From NCBI GenBank assembly GCA_028277765.1, contig JANQFQ010000004.1, positions 1-51,158 of the forward strand: 51,158 bases of DNA, given 5' to 3'. A model generated the notes under the pieces. It ran no database searches. It had not been told where the DNA came from and saw only the letters and a program-made list of their open reading frames with translations. The position numbers and the translations under genes are program-made. Every line of letters starts with the position of its first letter. Positions within the stretch are counted from its first letter, which is position 1. Source of the DNA: Desulfobacterales bacterium. Lineage in GTDB: Bacteria > Desulfobacterota > Desulfobacteria > Desulfobacterales > SURF-7. Of the stretch, positions 27,936 through 35,813 are shown piece by piece.

Positions 27936-28014
27936 AAACATGAATTAACAAAGATGTACAGGATATGCAGGATGTTTTTTTTATCCTATCCATCCAGTGT
28001 ATCCTTGTTAAAAG
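27936..28014 (+). repeat. Dispersed repeat family A, copy 3 (full palindromic unit)
   Basis: AACATGAATTAACAAAGATG, then TACAGGATATGCAGGATG, a T run, then the complementary arm ATCCTATCCATCCAGTGTAT and CCTTGTTAA. It is the full palindrome of which copies 1 and 2 are halves. It sits upstream of the MarR gene. The rest of the 294-bp gap to 28225 shows no gene. Confidence 0.9.
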
Positions 28015-28225
28015 AAAATAAAAATGACCAATCAACAAGGATTGAAGACTGAAGGAAAAAAATGATGTTTGTGGAGGTCAGAGAAAAAGTACATATTACT
28101 TTTATCTTTTGAATAAATGTGCCACATTGTTTATACCTGATGCTGTTTTAATGGTTATAGTAGCAAGTATTATTCATTGGTTGATTTGATTTTATTATTA
28201 AAAAAAACAGTTAGGAAAGTAAATA

Positions 28226-28525
28226 TTGCACGAAAACTGGATCATCGTATTATCAGGGGGAATTATCCTGATGATGTGTGTTATTGGTCAATATTTTCGC
28301 AAGAAACGTATTGAGCGAAATGGACCACTTGAAAAGCCATCAAAAGTGACCGCAGCTTTATCACTCCCTTTTGCCGGTCTATTGTTAGCTGCTGTCGGGA
28401 TTTACGAACTTAAAAATAATGCTGGGCTGATTGAAACCCTGCTTGTTGGCGGCCTTTTGTGTCACCTATTATGCTGTCTGGCACTTTACAGGAAGCCTGA
28501 GAATGGAAACGTTATACAGGAATAA
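28226..28525 (+). CDS. Small membrane protein upstream of CO dehydrogenase
   Basis: 99 residues from a TTG start with AGGAAAG 6 bp upstream. Three predicted membrane segments lie at about residues 5-23, 46-62 and 70-90 (IIVLSGGIILMMCVIGQYF, ALSLPFAGLLLAAVGIYEL, LVGGLLCHLLCCLALYR). A basic cytoplasmic patch FRKKRIERN follows the first helix. No family recognised. It is about 100 bp upstream of cooS on the same strand and overlaps a 30-codon frame, so it may be part of the same unit. Confidence 0.55.
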   Translation: MHENWIIVLSGGIILMMCVIGQYFRKKRIERNGPLEKPSKVTAALSLPFAGLLLAAVGIYELKNNAGLIETLLVGGLLCHLLCCLALYRKPENGNVIQE

Positions 28526-28595
28526 CAAAAAGCGGGTAGCCTTTTTTTTCCTGACAATTCTTGCAGCGGCCCTGCTTGTAGATGCTCTAAAATAG
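28503..28595 (+). CDS. 30-aa single-pass membrane microprotein
   Basis: ATG at 28503 inside the end of the preceding gene, with AGGAAG 8 bp upstream. METLYRNNKKRV is a basic N-terminus, followed by the membrane segment AFFFLTILAAALLVDALK, then stop. It ends 30 bp before the CO dehydrogenase start. Size, positive-inside start, overlap and ribosome binding site fit a translated microprotein that could anchor a partner. Chance occurrence cannot be excluded. Confidence 0.42.
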   Translation: METLYRNNKKRVAFFFLTILAAALLVDALK

Positions 28596-28624
28596 GAAAT
28601 AGCGAGAATCAGGGAGAATGGAAA

Positions 28625-30685
28625 ATGGATGAGAAGGAGAAGAACATAAAAAAAAGCAGCGAGGTTTGTGAAAAATGTAAATTTGTGAACCGCCGTGATT
28701 TTTTAAAAGTTACCACTGCCGCAAGTGTGGCAGGAGTCGTACTCGGTAGTACGGATGTCTTTGGAAAAGGAAAAGCAGTCAGCGCTGCAAAACATGTGGC
28801 TGATCAGGCAAAAAATTTTGAAGTGGAGCCTATAACAGCCAGACTTATAAAACATGCGAAAAAACTAGGAATAGATCTTGTCTGGGATAGGGAGACCCCG
28901 TGTGAATTCGCGTCAGAAGGGAATGGCGGTGCTGCCGGCATGTGCTGTTTCCGCTGTCAAATGGGGCCCTGTACACTTGGTGAAGCCACCGGATACGACA
29001 GGGGGACCTGCGGATCAACTGCAGACACCATCGTTGCGCGTGGTCTTGTGAGACGTGTAGGCGGAGGTGCTGCATCCCATGTTGAACACACGCGCGCTAC
29101 AGCAAAAACCCTAAGGGATGTAGCCACTGGTAAAATAAAGGATTACCATATTACTGATAAAGCCAAACTTGAGGCCATTTACAAAGGGCTAAAGTGCAAG
29201 GGTAAAAACAAGGCCCTGGCAGTGGCGAAGAAATGCCTGGAGGATCTGGGAAAAGATGAAGGTACACCTGCATGGCTGACATACAAAGCTAATCCAGAAA
29301 GAAAAACGCAATGGAAAAAGCTTGGGATCCTGCCGACCGGCGCAGGTGCCGAGCTTAGTGAATCTTATCATAGGACAACCATGGGAGTTGATGCTGATAT
29401 GGTCCACCTGGCGACTGATTCGCTGAAGTTGGGACTTGTTGATGGTTATTGCGGACTCCATCCAGCATCCGCCTTGCAGGATGTGCTTTTTGGTACGCCT
29501 AAACTGGTAACCAGCAAAGCAAATCTGAGTGTGATTGATGCCAACAAAATTAACATTGTTTTACATGGACATGAACCGCTTCTTTCAGAAAAAATTGTGG
29601 CAGCAGCCATGACATACCCTTCTCCTCCCAAACCGATCAATGTCGTGGGCGTTTGCTGTACCGGTAATGAAGTGCTTATGCGAAAAGGTGTGCCTTTGGC
29701 TGGGAGTATGGTGCAGCAGGAACTGGCTATCATTACAGGCGCTGTAGAGGCGATGGTTGTGGATGTTCAATGTGTCATTCCCAATATTCAACAGGTGGCC
29801 GAACATTTTCACACAAAAATTATTACAACCAATCCTCACGCGAAAATTACCGGTGCCACTCACATTGAATTTAAACCCGAAGAAGCGGATAAGATTGCTA
29901 AACAAATTGTCAAAACAGCGGTGGCGAACTTTTCCAAACGGAAAAAACGTAAAGTGATGATCCCGGATACGCCTCCTGCAAACATAATGGCCGGTTTTTC
30001 AGTTGAACAGATCGTCGGCGCCTTAGCAAAGGTCAATTCTTCTGATCCTCTCAAACCCCTGATCGATAATATCGCAGGAAACAATATCCGGGGTATTGTG
30101 GCGATTGTGGGATGTGTAACACCACGGACCCTTTATGGCTACAATCATATGATCCTTACAAAAAAACTTTTGAAGGAGAATATTCTTGTTGTGGGAACCG
30201 GATGCTGGGCGCATGTCGCCGGACAGCATGGATTATTAGAACCAAATCCTGATTATCCTGGTGTTGGCAACGGCCTTAAAGCAGTTCTTGATGCTGTGGC
30301 AAAAGCAAATGGTGCGCCTGCTCTCCCGCCTTGCTGGCATATGGGTTCATGTGTGGATAATTCACGGATTGAAGATGTTTTAAACGCGGTGGCAGATTAT
30401 CTTAAGGTTGGTATAAAGGATCTCCCGGTTGCGGCATCAGCGCCTGAGTTTATTACTGAAAAGGCCGTATCCATTGGAGTATGGGCTGTTAACCTTGGCG
30501 TTCTCACCCATGTAGGCGGACAGCCGTTTGTTTCCGGCAGTAAAAACATGGTTAAACTCCTTACCCGGGATGTGGAGAAGCTGGTAGGCGGCAGGTTTCA
30601 TGTTGAAACCGATCCTGAAAAAGCAGCAGAAGAAATCATCGCCCATATAAACAAAAAGAGGAAAAAACTGGGACTTCCTGTATGA
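28625..30685 (+). CDS. cooS: Ni-Fe carbon monoxide dehydrogenase with twin-arginine signal
   Basis: 686 residues, longer than usual CooS. It oxidises CO to CO2 at a Ni-Fe-S C-cluster. Start ATG has AGGGAG 8 bp upstream. Residues 22-55 form a Tat signal: NRRDFLK, then a hydrophobic stretch. Cluster B ligands are Cys108, 111, 116 and 129. The D-cluster pair would be Cys93 and Cys107, spaced wider than usual. C-cluster elements are intact: HGHEP (314-318), Cys344/345 (GVCCTGNE), Cys383 (VDVQC), Cys497 (VGCVTP), Cys527 (GTGCW), Cys576 (HMGSCVDNS), plus the catalytic Lys in TEKAVSIG. No cooF, cooC or acetyl-CoA synthase genes adjoin it. Export of an active CODH is inferred only from the signal. 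Confidence 0.93.
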   Translation: MDEKEKNIKKSSEVCEKCKFVNRRDFLKVTTAASVAGVVLGSTDVFGKGKAVSAAKHVADQAKNFEVEPITARLIKHAKKLGIDLVWDRETPCEFASEGNGGAAGMCCFRCQMGPCTLGEATGYDRGTCGSTADTIVARGLVRRVGGGAASHVEHTRATAKTLRDVATGKIKDYHITDKAKLEAIYKGLKCKGKNKALAVAKKCLEDLGKDEGTPAWLTYKANPERKTQWKKLGILPTGAGAELSESYHRTTMGVDADMVHLATDSLKLGLVDGYCGLHPASALQDVLFGTPKLVTSKANLSVIDANKINIVLHGHEPLLSEKIVAAAMTYPSPPKPINVVGVCCTGNEVLMRKGVPLAGSMVQQELAIITGAVEAMVVDVQCVIPNIQQVAEHFHTKIITTNPHAKITGATHIEFKPEEADKIAKQIVKTAVANFSKRKKRKVMIPDTPPANIMAGFSVEQIVGALAKVNSSDPLKPLIDNIAGNNIRGIVAIVGCVTPRTLYGYNHMILTKKLLKENILVVGTGCWAHVAGQHGLLEPNPDYPGVGNGLKAVLDAVAKANGAPALPPCWHMGSCVDNSRIEDVLNAVADYLKVGIKDLPVAASAPEFITEKAVSIGVWAVNLGVLTHVGGQPFVSGSKNMVKLLTRDVEKLVGGRFHVETDPEKAAEEIIAHINKKRKKLGLPV

Positions 30686-30772
30686 AAAAGCGGAAAACAT
30701 CATAATTTTTTTTAATTCTTATAACACGAAGAGTTCAAATAATGATACCTCTTCAGGCGAAAGGAGATGAAA

Positions 30773-31096
30773 ATGGCTTATAGATATGGAATAATAATTT
30801 GTCTGTTTTGCCTTATGATGGCAGGATGTAGTTCAAATGTTGAATCTGATATCGTGGGTGAGTGGAAGGGCAAGGTCGTGAAACAGGACCTGGTCTTTCA
30901 TGAAGATGGTCGTGTAGAAATGAAAGGTCACCAGCACAGCGTATACTACGGCAACTATAAACTAGAGGACGATAATAAGCTGACATGTGTATTTGAAAAA
31001 CTATCCCAACCGGTGGAATGTACGGCAAAAATAAAGGGTGATAAACTAATCTTGACTCATCAAGGTGGCAGAGAAGAGGTCTATGACAGGAAGTGA
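30773..31096 (+). CDS. Small lipoprotein with lipocalin-like domain
   Basis: 107 residues from ATG at 30773, which has AAGGAG 6 bp upstream; the ATG at 30767 is too close to it. Signal peptide ends in lipobox MAGC (lipidated Cys19). The mature part reads as a small beta barrel: IVGEWKGKVV, LVFHEDGRVEM, YYGNYKLEDDNKLTCVFE, AKIKGDKLILTHQGGREEVY. This resembles domains annotated lipocalin-like in bacterial lipoproteins. It lies 87 bp after cooS on the same strand, so co-expression is possible. Confidence 0.75.
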   Translation: MAYRYGIIICLFCLMMAGCSSNVESDIVGEWKGKVVKQDLVFHEDGRVEMKGHQHSVYYGNYKLEDDNKLTCVFEKLSQPVECTAKIKGDKLILTHQGGREEVYDRK

Positions 31097-31192
31097 GAAA
31101 GCGCGGTCGGATTTTTTTTAGTACAGTGAGACGGTTAACATGTATGGATTTATGAAAGGTTCTTATTAAAGAGATTAAAACCCGGCGAGACA

Positions 31193-31711
31193 ATGGATCA
31201 AAACAATAATAATATTTATTATAAGATCTTACCGTTTGTCGTAATCGTATTGCTGGCTGTGATAGGCGGCACTATGATAAGCCATATGAAAGAAAAAAAG
31301 GAAGAAGCGCTGTTGCCGACGTATAATATGTTTGAAAGTAAATTTAGTCAAATCGCTACAGGCGATAAGGAGGATGATGTTAAACATATACTCGGCAGGC
31401 CTACATCGATTTATAAAGAAGACAAAATAATACCCCGTGGTCCTGAAAAAAAGTGGGAATATAAAATTGTAAACAGAATATATACCTTGTCCTTTATTAA
31501 AAATGAGCTTATAGAGGAAGAACCTGAATGGCGCGTGTATTTAAAGACTATGTACAATCCAGCTGATGCCCAGAATCAAGAGGTTGATGGATATATGATA
31601 ATAAAACTTGTCATCATCCTGAGCTGTATCTATTATGGCATAATAAATATTAAAGCATTATACCGGGACGTGCTGCTGAAAAGAATTTCCAAACAGGGAG
31701 ATACAGACTGA
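31193..31711 (+). CDS. Membrane protein with BamE/SmpA-like domain
   Basis: 172 residues. A membrane helix lies at 11-29 (ILPFVVIVLLAVIGGTM) and another near 134-152 (MIIKLVIILSCIYYGIINI). Between them, GDKEDDVKHILGRPTSIYKE and KKWEYKIVNRIYTLSFIKNE match the alpha-alpha-beta pattern of SmpA/OmlA (BamE) folds. No obvious enzymatic motif. It follows the lipoprotein by 96 bp; a link with the CO dehydrogenase cluster is only positional. Confidence 0.65.
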   Translation: MDQNNNNIYYKILPFVVIVLLAVIGGTMISHMKEKKEEALLPTYNMFESKFSQIATGDKEDDVKHILGRPTSIYKEDKIIPRGPEKKWEYKIVNRIYTLSFIKNELIEEEPEWRVYLKTMYNPADAQNQEVDGYMIIKLVIILSCIYYGIINIKALYRDVLLKRISKQGDTD

Positions 31712-31758
31712 TCAGGAAATTTACTCACCACCAGGAAACGAAGAAAAGATTAAAACAT

Positions 31759-31958
31759 GATCACCACGAAGGGCACGAAGAACACGAAGAAAAAGATGTT
31801 TAAATTGCTTTGCAAAAGACAGCAGCTAAAGATTTGGTGATGAGATAATTGAGTCATGAAATAGCCATGAATATATGCAATGCGTGATTGAAAAAAACTT
31901 TTGCCCGGAGGGCTTATAAATAAACCTCTTCGTATTCTTCGTGTCCTTCGTGGTGAGT
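31759..31958. repeat. Inverted repeat, family F (ACCACGAAGG type), between convergent genes
   Basis: The left arm, from 31761, is TCACCACGAAGGGCACGAAG then AACACGAAGAAAA. The right arm, ending 31958, is TTCGTATTCTTCGTGTCCTT then CGTGGTGAGT. They enclose about 130 bp with no gene. A third related arm is at 48918. The element fills the gap between two genes that end facing each other. Confidence 0.82.
31890..31913 (-). terminator. Candidate terminator for the RecA-fold ATPase gene
   Basis: On the minus strand, GCCC-TCC-GGGC (31903-31913) is followed by AAAAG and seven T. The 4-bp GC stem is short but well placed, 56 bp after the stop codon of the gene ending at 31969. Confidence 0.35.
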
Positions 31959-31968
31959 AATATTTTTA

Positions 31969-32673
31969 TTATTCAGTACTCGCTGTTATCAGCATGGTGG
32001 ATGGATCGAGAAGCAGGCTGGCACCTGCTTTCTCTTGAGCAGTTCCCATGAGTGGTCTTACATGAATTTTATCTCCTTCAGGTTGAAGCATGACGGCGGC
32101 GTCAAAAAGATCTTTTACATCTGAAAGCTGGAGAGGCATTCCATCTGGAGCCGGATCTTCATGACGGTGGGTCAGGATAGTAAACCACGTTCGCATGGTA
32201 TATTTTTCCGCGAGATTTTTAAGACCCTGAAGCAGGGCGGGCGCTTTTTCATCAAAAGCGATTCCGTCTATTATAAGCATATTAGGAACAAAAACATTCT
32301 GTTCAATCAGGTCCGTCAACCTCTCTTCAAGCACGGGAATACTAAAGCCTTCAACCCGCAGAGTCATAATCAAGCGATTGGGAATGACGGTTTCCCAGAT
32401 ATTACTGGTATCCTGTATATCGTGTTTTGCAGCAAGATTTGAAAATACTTCTTTATACCACAAGTTTATTTTTTTTACAGGATCTTCAAGACTTATATGG
32501 AGTACCTTGATATCTCTCAGCATCGAGTTTACAGCGATCTGCACAGCGAAAGATGTTTTGCCGACACCTGAACGAGCAAGTATGGCTCCGAAACCTTTCT
32601 CAGGTACGATATCATCTGTTTCATATCCCAGGTTCTTTAACGGGTTCTGTCTGATAATATCTATGTTTTGCAT
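31969..32673 (-). CDS. RecA/KaiC-fold P-loop ATPase
   Basis: 234 residues. Walker A is ARSGVGKTSFA (residues 33-43) and Walker B is MLIIDGIAFDE. The strand order and IKVLHISLEDPVKKINLWYK resemble RAD55/KaiC-type ATPases. WFTILTHRHEDPAPDG carries a His-Arg-His near the sensor position. No DNA-binding domain is visible. It starts 16 bp after the EF-G stop and is last in elbB, EF-G, ATPase. Function unknown. Confidence 0.72.
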   Translation of the reverse strand: MQNIDIIRQNPLKNLGYETDDIVPEKGFGAILARSGVGKTSFAVQIAVNSMLRDIKVLHISLEDPVKKINLWYKEVFSNLAAKHDIQDTSNIWETVIPNRLIMTLRVEGFSIPVLEERLTDLIEQNVFVPNMLIIDGIAFDEKAPALLQGLKNLAEKYTMRTWFTILTHRHEDPAPDGMPLQLSDVKDLFDAAVMLQPEGDKIHVRPLMGTAQEKAGASLLLDPSTMLITASTE

Positions 32674-32689
32674 ATGAGATCTCCCTTAG

Positions 32690-34771
32690 TTACTTCTTTT
32701 TTCCTTGAGCAGCTTTTTTGACCAATTCCTCTTCAATATCCTTAGGTACCTGCTTGTATTTATCAAATTCCATTGTGAACTGGGCTTTGCCCTGTGTGGT
32801 AGACCTAAGCACAGTGGCATATCCGAACATGTCAGCAAGAGGAACACGAGCCTCAATGACGCACACAACACCTTCATCCTGGGAGCCGACGATGAGGCCC
32901 CTGCGCTGGTTAAGCGTTCCCATTACTGTTCCCTGATATTCTGTAGGTGTTTCAACACTAACTTTCATAACCGGCTCTAGTATAATGGAACCGGCCCGGG
33001 CATAACTTTCCCTGAATGCTCCGCGGGCGGCGGCCTGAAAAGCCATTTCCGAAGAATCAACAGCATGTGCTGCGCCGTCAGTTATCACGACTTTTACTCC
33101 TGTTACCGGGAATTCCATTTTAGGGCCCTTTGCCATTGATTGCGCGAAACCCTTTTCACATGCCGGGATAAACTGGGTGGGGATTGCTCCGCCTCTAATT
33201 TCATTTTCAAATACAAACTCTTCTTCTACAGGTTCAAGATATCCTTCCACCCTGCCGAACTGGCCCGCGCCGCCGGTCTGTTTCTTGTGCGTATAATTGA
33301 ACTCAGCCTTCCTTGTTATGGTTTCCCGGTATGCTACCATTGGTTTGCCTGTTGTTACAGCGGCGTTGTATTCCCTTCGCATTCTTTCAACATAGACCTC
33401 AAGATGAAGCTCGCCCATACCTTCGATAATTGTCTCATTTGTCTCTTTGTCAACATGTGTCCTGAACGTTGGATCTTCTTTTGTAAAACGGGAAAGGGCT
33501 TTTGACATGTTGTTTTGTGCTTTTGTGTCTTCTGGAACAATTGACAAAGATATGACAGGGTCAGGTACAAACATGGACGTCATGGTTATCCTGGTCCCTG
33601 GCGAAACAAAAGTGTCGCCTGAGGCGCAGTCTATACCGAAAAGCGCACCGATGTATCCGGCCGGGATTGTATCGATCTCTTCCATCTGGTCCGAGTGCAT
33701 GCGGGCCAGCCTCCCGATCTTGACTTTTTTTCCATTGCGTATGTTTACAAGGTCGCTCCCTTTTGAAATGGTCCCCTGATATACTCGAATATATGTAAGC
33801 TGGCCATAGGGACCGTCTTCCAGTTTAAAGGCAAGTGCTACAACCGGTTTCTCAGGATCGCTGTAAAGGATAGCTGGTTCTTCTTCTTTTTCCAGGTCAA
33901 GGCCCTGGTTTTCCACATCACCAGGTGAAGGGAGAAGGGCAGCTACAGCATCGAGCAGGGGCTGGACCCCCTTGTTCTTATAAGCAGATCCCATGAATAC
34001 CGGTGTTAGCATCCGAGCAATGACGCCGGATCTTACAGCTGCAAGTATAAGATTCTCTGTAATTTCTTGTTCTTCAAGAACCGCTTCAGTAAGTTCATCT
34101 GAAAAAAGAGAGACCGTATCAATAAGCGTTTCACGTTTTTGGAATGCTTCAGATGACAGATGGTCTGGAATATCCTCAATTCGGACATCTTCACCGCTGT
34201 CACCGTCAAAATAGACAGCCTTCATGGACACGAGATCGATAATCCCTTCAAGATTCTCTTCCAGTCCGATCGGTATCTGCATCAGCACAGGATTATGCCC
34301 CAGTTTCTCCTTAAGCTGTTCAGAAACTCTGGCAGGGTCTGCTCCGCTTCTGTCGCATTTATTGACAAAAGCGATACAAGGAACTTTATACCGTTTCATC
34401 TGTTGGTCAACTGTGATCGACTGGGACTGTACGCCACCAACTGCACACAGGACCAGCACAGCACCGTCAAGGACCCTTAGCGCCCTTTCAACTTCAATGG
34501 TAAAGTCTACATGGCCGGGGGTATCGATGATGTTGATCTCATGTCCCTTCCATGCACAGAAAGTCGCAGCTGAAGCAATGGTAATGCCCCGCTCTTTTTC
34601 AAGCTCCATAGAATCCATTGTGGCGCCTACACCGTCTTTACCCTTAACATCATGAATGGCATGGATCCGGTGGGTGTAATACAGGATCCGTTCAGTAAGC
34701 GTGGTTTTGCCTGAATCGATATGGGCACTAATCCCGATGTTCCTTATTTTATTTAAATCATTTTTCATCAT
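32690..34771 (-). CDS. fusA: Elongation factor G, mitochondrial EF-G1-like type
   Basis: 693 residues. GTPase motifs are [10 protein letters not shown] (16-25), [17 protein letters not shown] and NKCD. Domains II-V follow in normal order ([59 protein letters not shown]). [19 protein letters not shown] and [20 protein letters not shown] closely match mitochondrial EF-G1 as I recall it. That form is known in spirochaetes, planctomycetes and delta-proteobacteria (spdEFG1), so this is likely the translocase version. It starts directly after elbB. Confidence 0.93.
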   Translation of the reverse strand: MMKNDLNKIRNIGISAHIDSGKTTLTERILYYTHRIHAIHDVKGKDGVGATMDSMELEKERGITIASAATFCAWKGHEINIIDTPGHVDFTIEVERALRVLDGAVLVLCAVGGVQSQSITVDQQMKRYKVPCIAFVNKCDRSGADPARVSEQLKEKLGHNPVLMQIPIGLEENLEGIIDLVSMKAVYFDGDSGEDVRIEDIPDHLSSEAFQKRETLIDTVSLFSDELTEAVLEEQEITENLILAAVRSGVIARMLTPVFMGSAYKNKGVQPLLDAVAALLPSPGDVENQGLDLEKEEEPAILYSDPEKPVVALAFKLEDGPYGQLTYIRVYQGTISKGSDLVNIRNGKKVKIGRLARMHSDQMEEIDTIPAGYIGALFGIDCASGDTFVSPGTRITMTSMFVPDPVISLSIVPEDTKAQNNMSKALSRFTKEDPTFRTHVDKETNETIIEGMGELHLEVYVERMRREYNAAVTTGKPMVAYRETITRKAEFNYTHKKQTGGAGQFGRVEGYLEPVEEEFVFENEIRGGAIPTQFIPACEKGFAQSMAKGPKMEFPVTGVKVVITDGAAHAVDSSEMAFQAAARGAFRESYARAGSIILEPVMKVSVETPTEYQGTVMGTLNQRRGLIVGSQDEGVVCVIEARVPLADMFGYATVLRSTTQGKAQFTMEFDKYKQVPKDIEEELVKKAAQGKKK

Positions 34772-35425
34772 CTAAGTGAGCTCAATAACCTTCTCCACCA
34801 GCTTTTCAATGCCAAGAGCGACATCTTTTATCCCAGGACCGAGCATGTAAGCGGGTGTTGTGACAAGCTTATTGGCGCTGTCTACATGGATGGCATCCAC
34901 TGTACAGATATTGTGTTGTCCGCCCATGGATTCGATTGCCTGGCCAGTGCCTGTGTCGTTCCCAATAGTGACTTCAGGGCTTTTATCGCAAAGTGCCTTT
35001 GCCAGTGTGGCAGGAGCAATGCAGAGGGCGCCTACTGGTTTGCCGGCTGAATGCATGTCACTGATAAGCTTTTGAACGTCTGGGTTTACTTCAGCATCCT
35101 TGCCCTTGACTGCAAAATCACTCAGGTTTTTTGCCGCGCCAAAGCCTCCGGGAATGATAAGACCGTCCATATCAGCCGCGCTCACATCCTTAATGTCGCT
35201 GATATTGCCCCTAGCAATCCTTGCGGATTCAACGAGCACGTTTCTTTTTTCATCTAAAGGCTGGCCGGTTAAATGATTTACTACATCCCGCTGATCAATG
35301 TCCGGTGCCACGCATTTTATCTGAGCACCATTTTTATCAAGAAAATACATGGTAAGGACCGCCTCATGAATTTCCGCACCATCCTGCACACCGCATCCTG
35401 AAAGCATTACACCTATTGTTGGCAT
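34772..35425 (-). CDS. elbB: ElbB, DJ-1/PfpI-family glyoxalase-like protein
   Basis: 217 residues, normal length. Strong match to ElbB: MLSGCGVQDGAEIHEAVLTM, VVNHLTGQPLDEKRNVLVES, and IPGGFGAAKNLSDFA. The nucleophile elbow is GALCIAPA, with Cys135. E. coli ElbB has weak glyoxalase activity and was isolated in connection with isoprenoid synthesis; its natural role is uncertain. It is the first gene of the minus-strand elbB-EF-G-ATPase group and its stop abuts the EF-G start. Confidence 0.93.
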   Translation of the reverse strand: MPTIGVMLSGCGVQDGAEIHEAVLTMYFLDKNGAQIKCVAPDIDQRDVVNHLTGQPLDEKRNVLVESARIARGNISDIKDVSAADMDGLIIPGGFGAAKNLSDFAVKGKDAEVNPDVQKLISDMHSAGKPVGALCIAPATLAKALCDKSPEVTIGNDTGTGQAIESMGGQHNICTVDAIHVDSANKLVTTPAYMLGPGIKDVALGIEKLVEKVIELT

Positions 35426-35813
35426 GGTTTGTTACCTCCTGTTTAATAAAATAAAATGATAGAATATATAAGTGCCGAAAGTTACAAGTTATAAGTTACA
35501 AGTGCCTAAAGTTATGGTATCGCTTCGCTCTGTCATTTTAAAAAGAATCGTGGTCGTGATCGAAAATGGTGGGCACAGCCCACCCTACAATGTACTTAAG
35601 TGTCTAAAGTGAATGTATCGCTTTGCTCTTCCATTTTGTTATAAAACTGTAAGTGGTCGTGGTCGATTATTTTAAAAAAAATTTGGGAAAAATAATTAAA
35701 AACAAATCAGTTACTAAAATCGTAGGGTGGGCTGTGCCCACCAATTATTTAAAGTTAGGACATTCTGCTAAAGTCAAACTTCCTGCCCAGGATTTTTACT
35801 TCCTTACCATCAT
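35426..35813. repeat. Repeat-rich gap with family C copies 2 and 3
   Basis: This 388-bp gap has no convincing gene. AGTGCCTAAAGT-type 12-mers lie around 35470-35515. A near-copy of 7177-7283 follows at 35500-35600, including the GGTGGGC-ACA-GCCCACC hairpin. A decayed copy sits at 35615-35670 (ATCGCTTTGCTCTTCCATTT, then GTGGTCGTGGTCGAT). Near 35726-35742 the hairpin core recurs inverted (GGTGGGC-TGT-GCCCACC). Confidence 0.82.
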
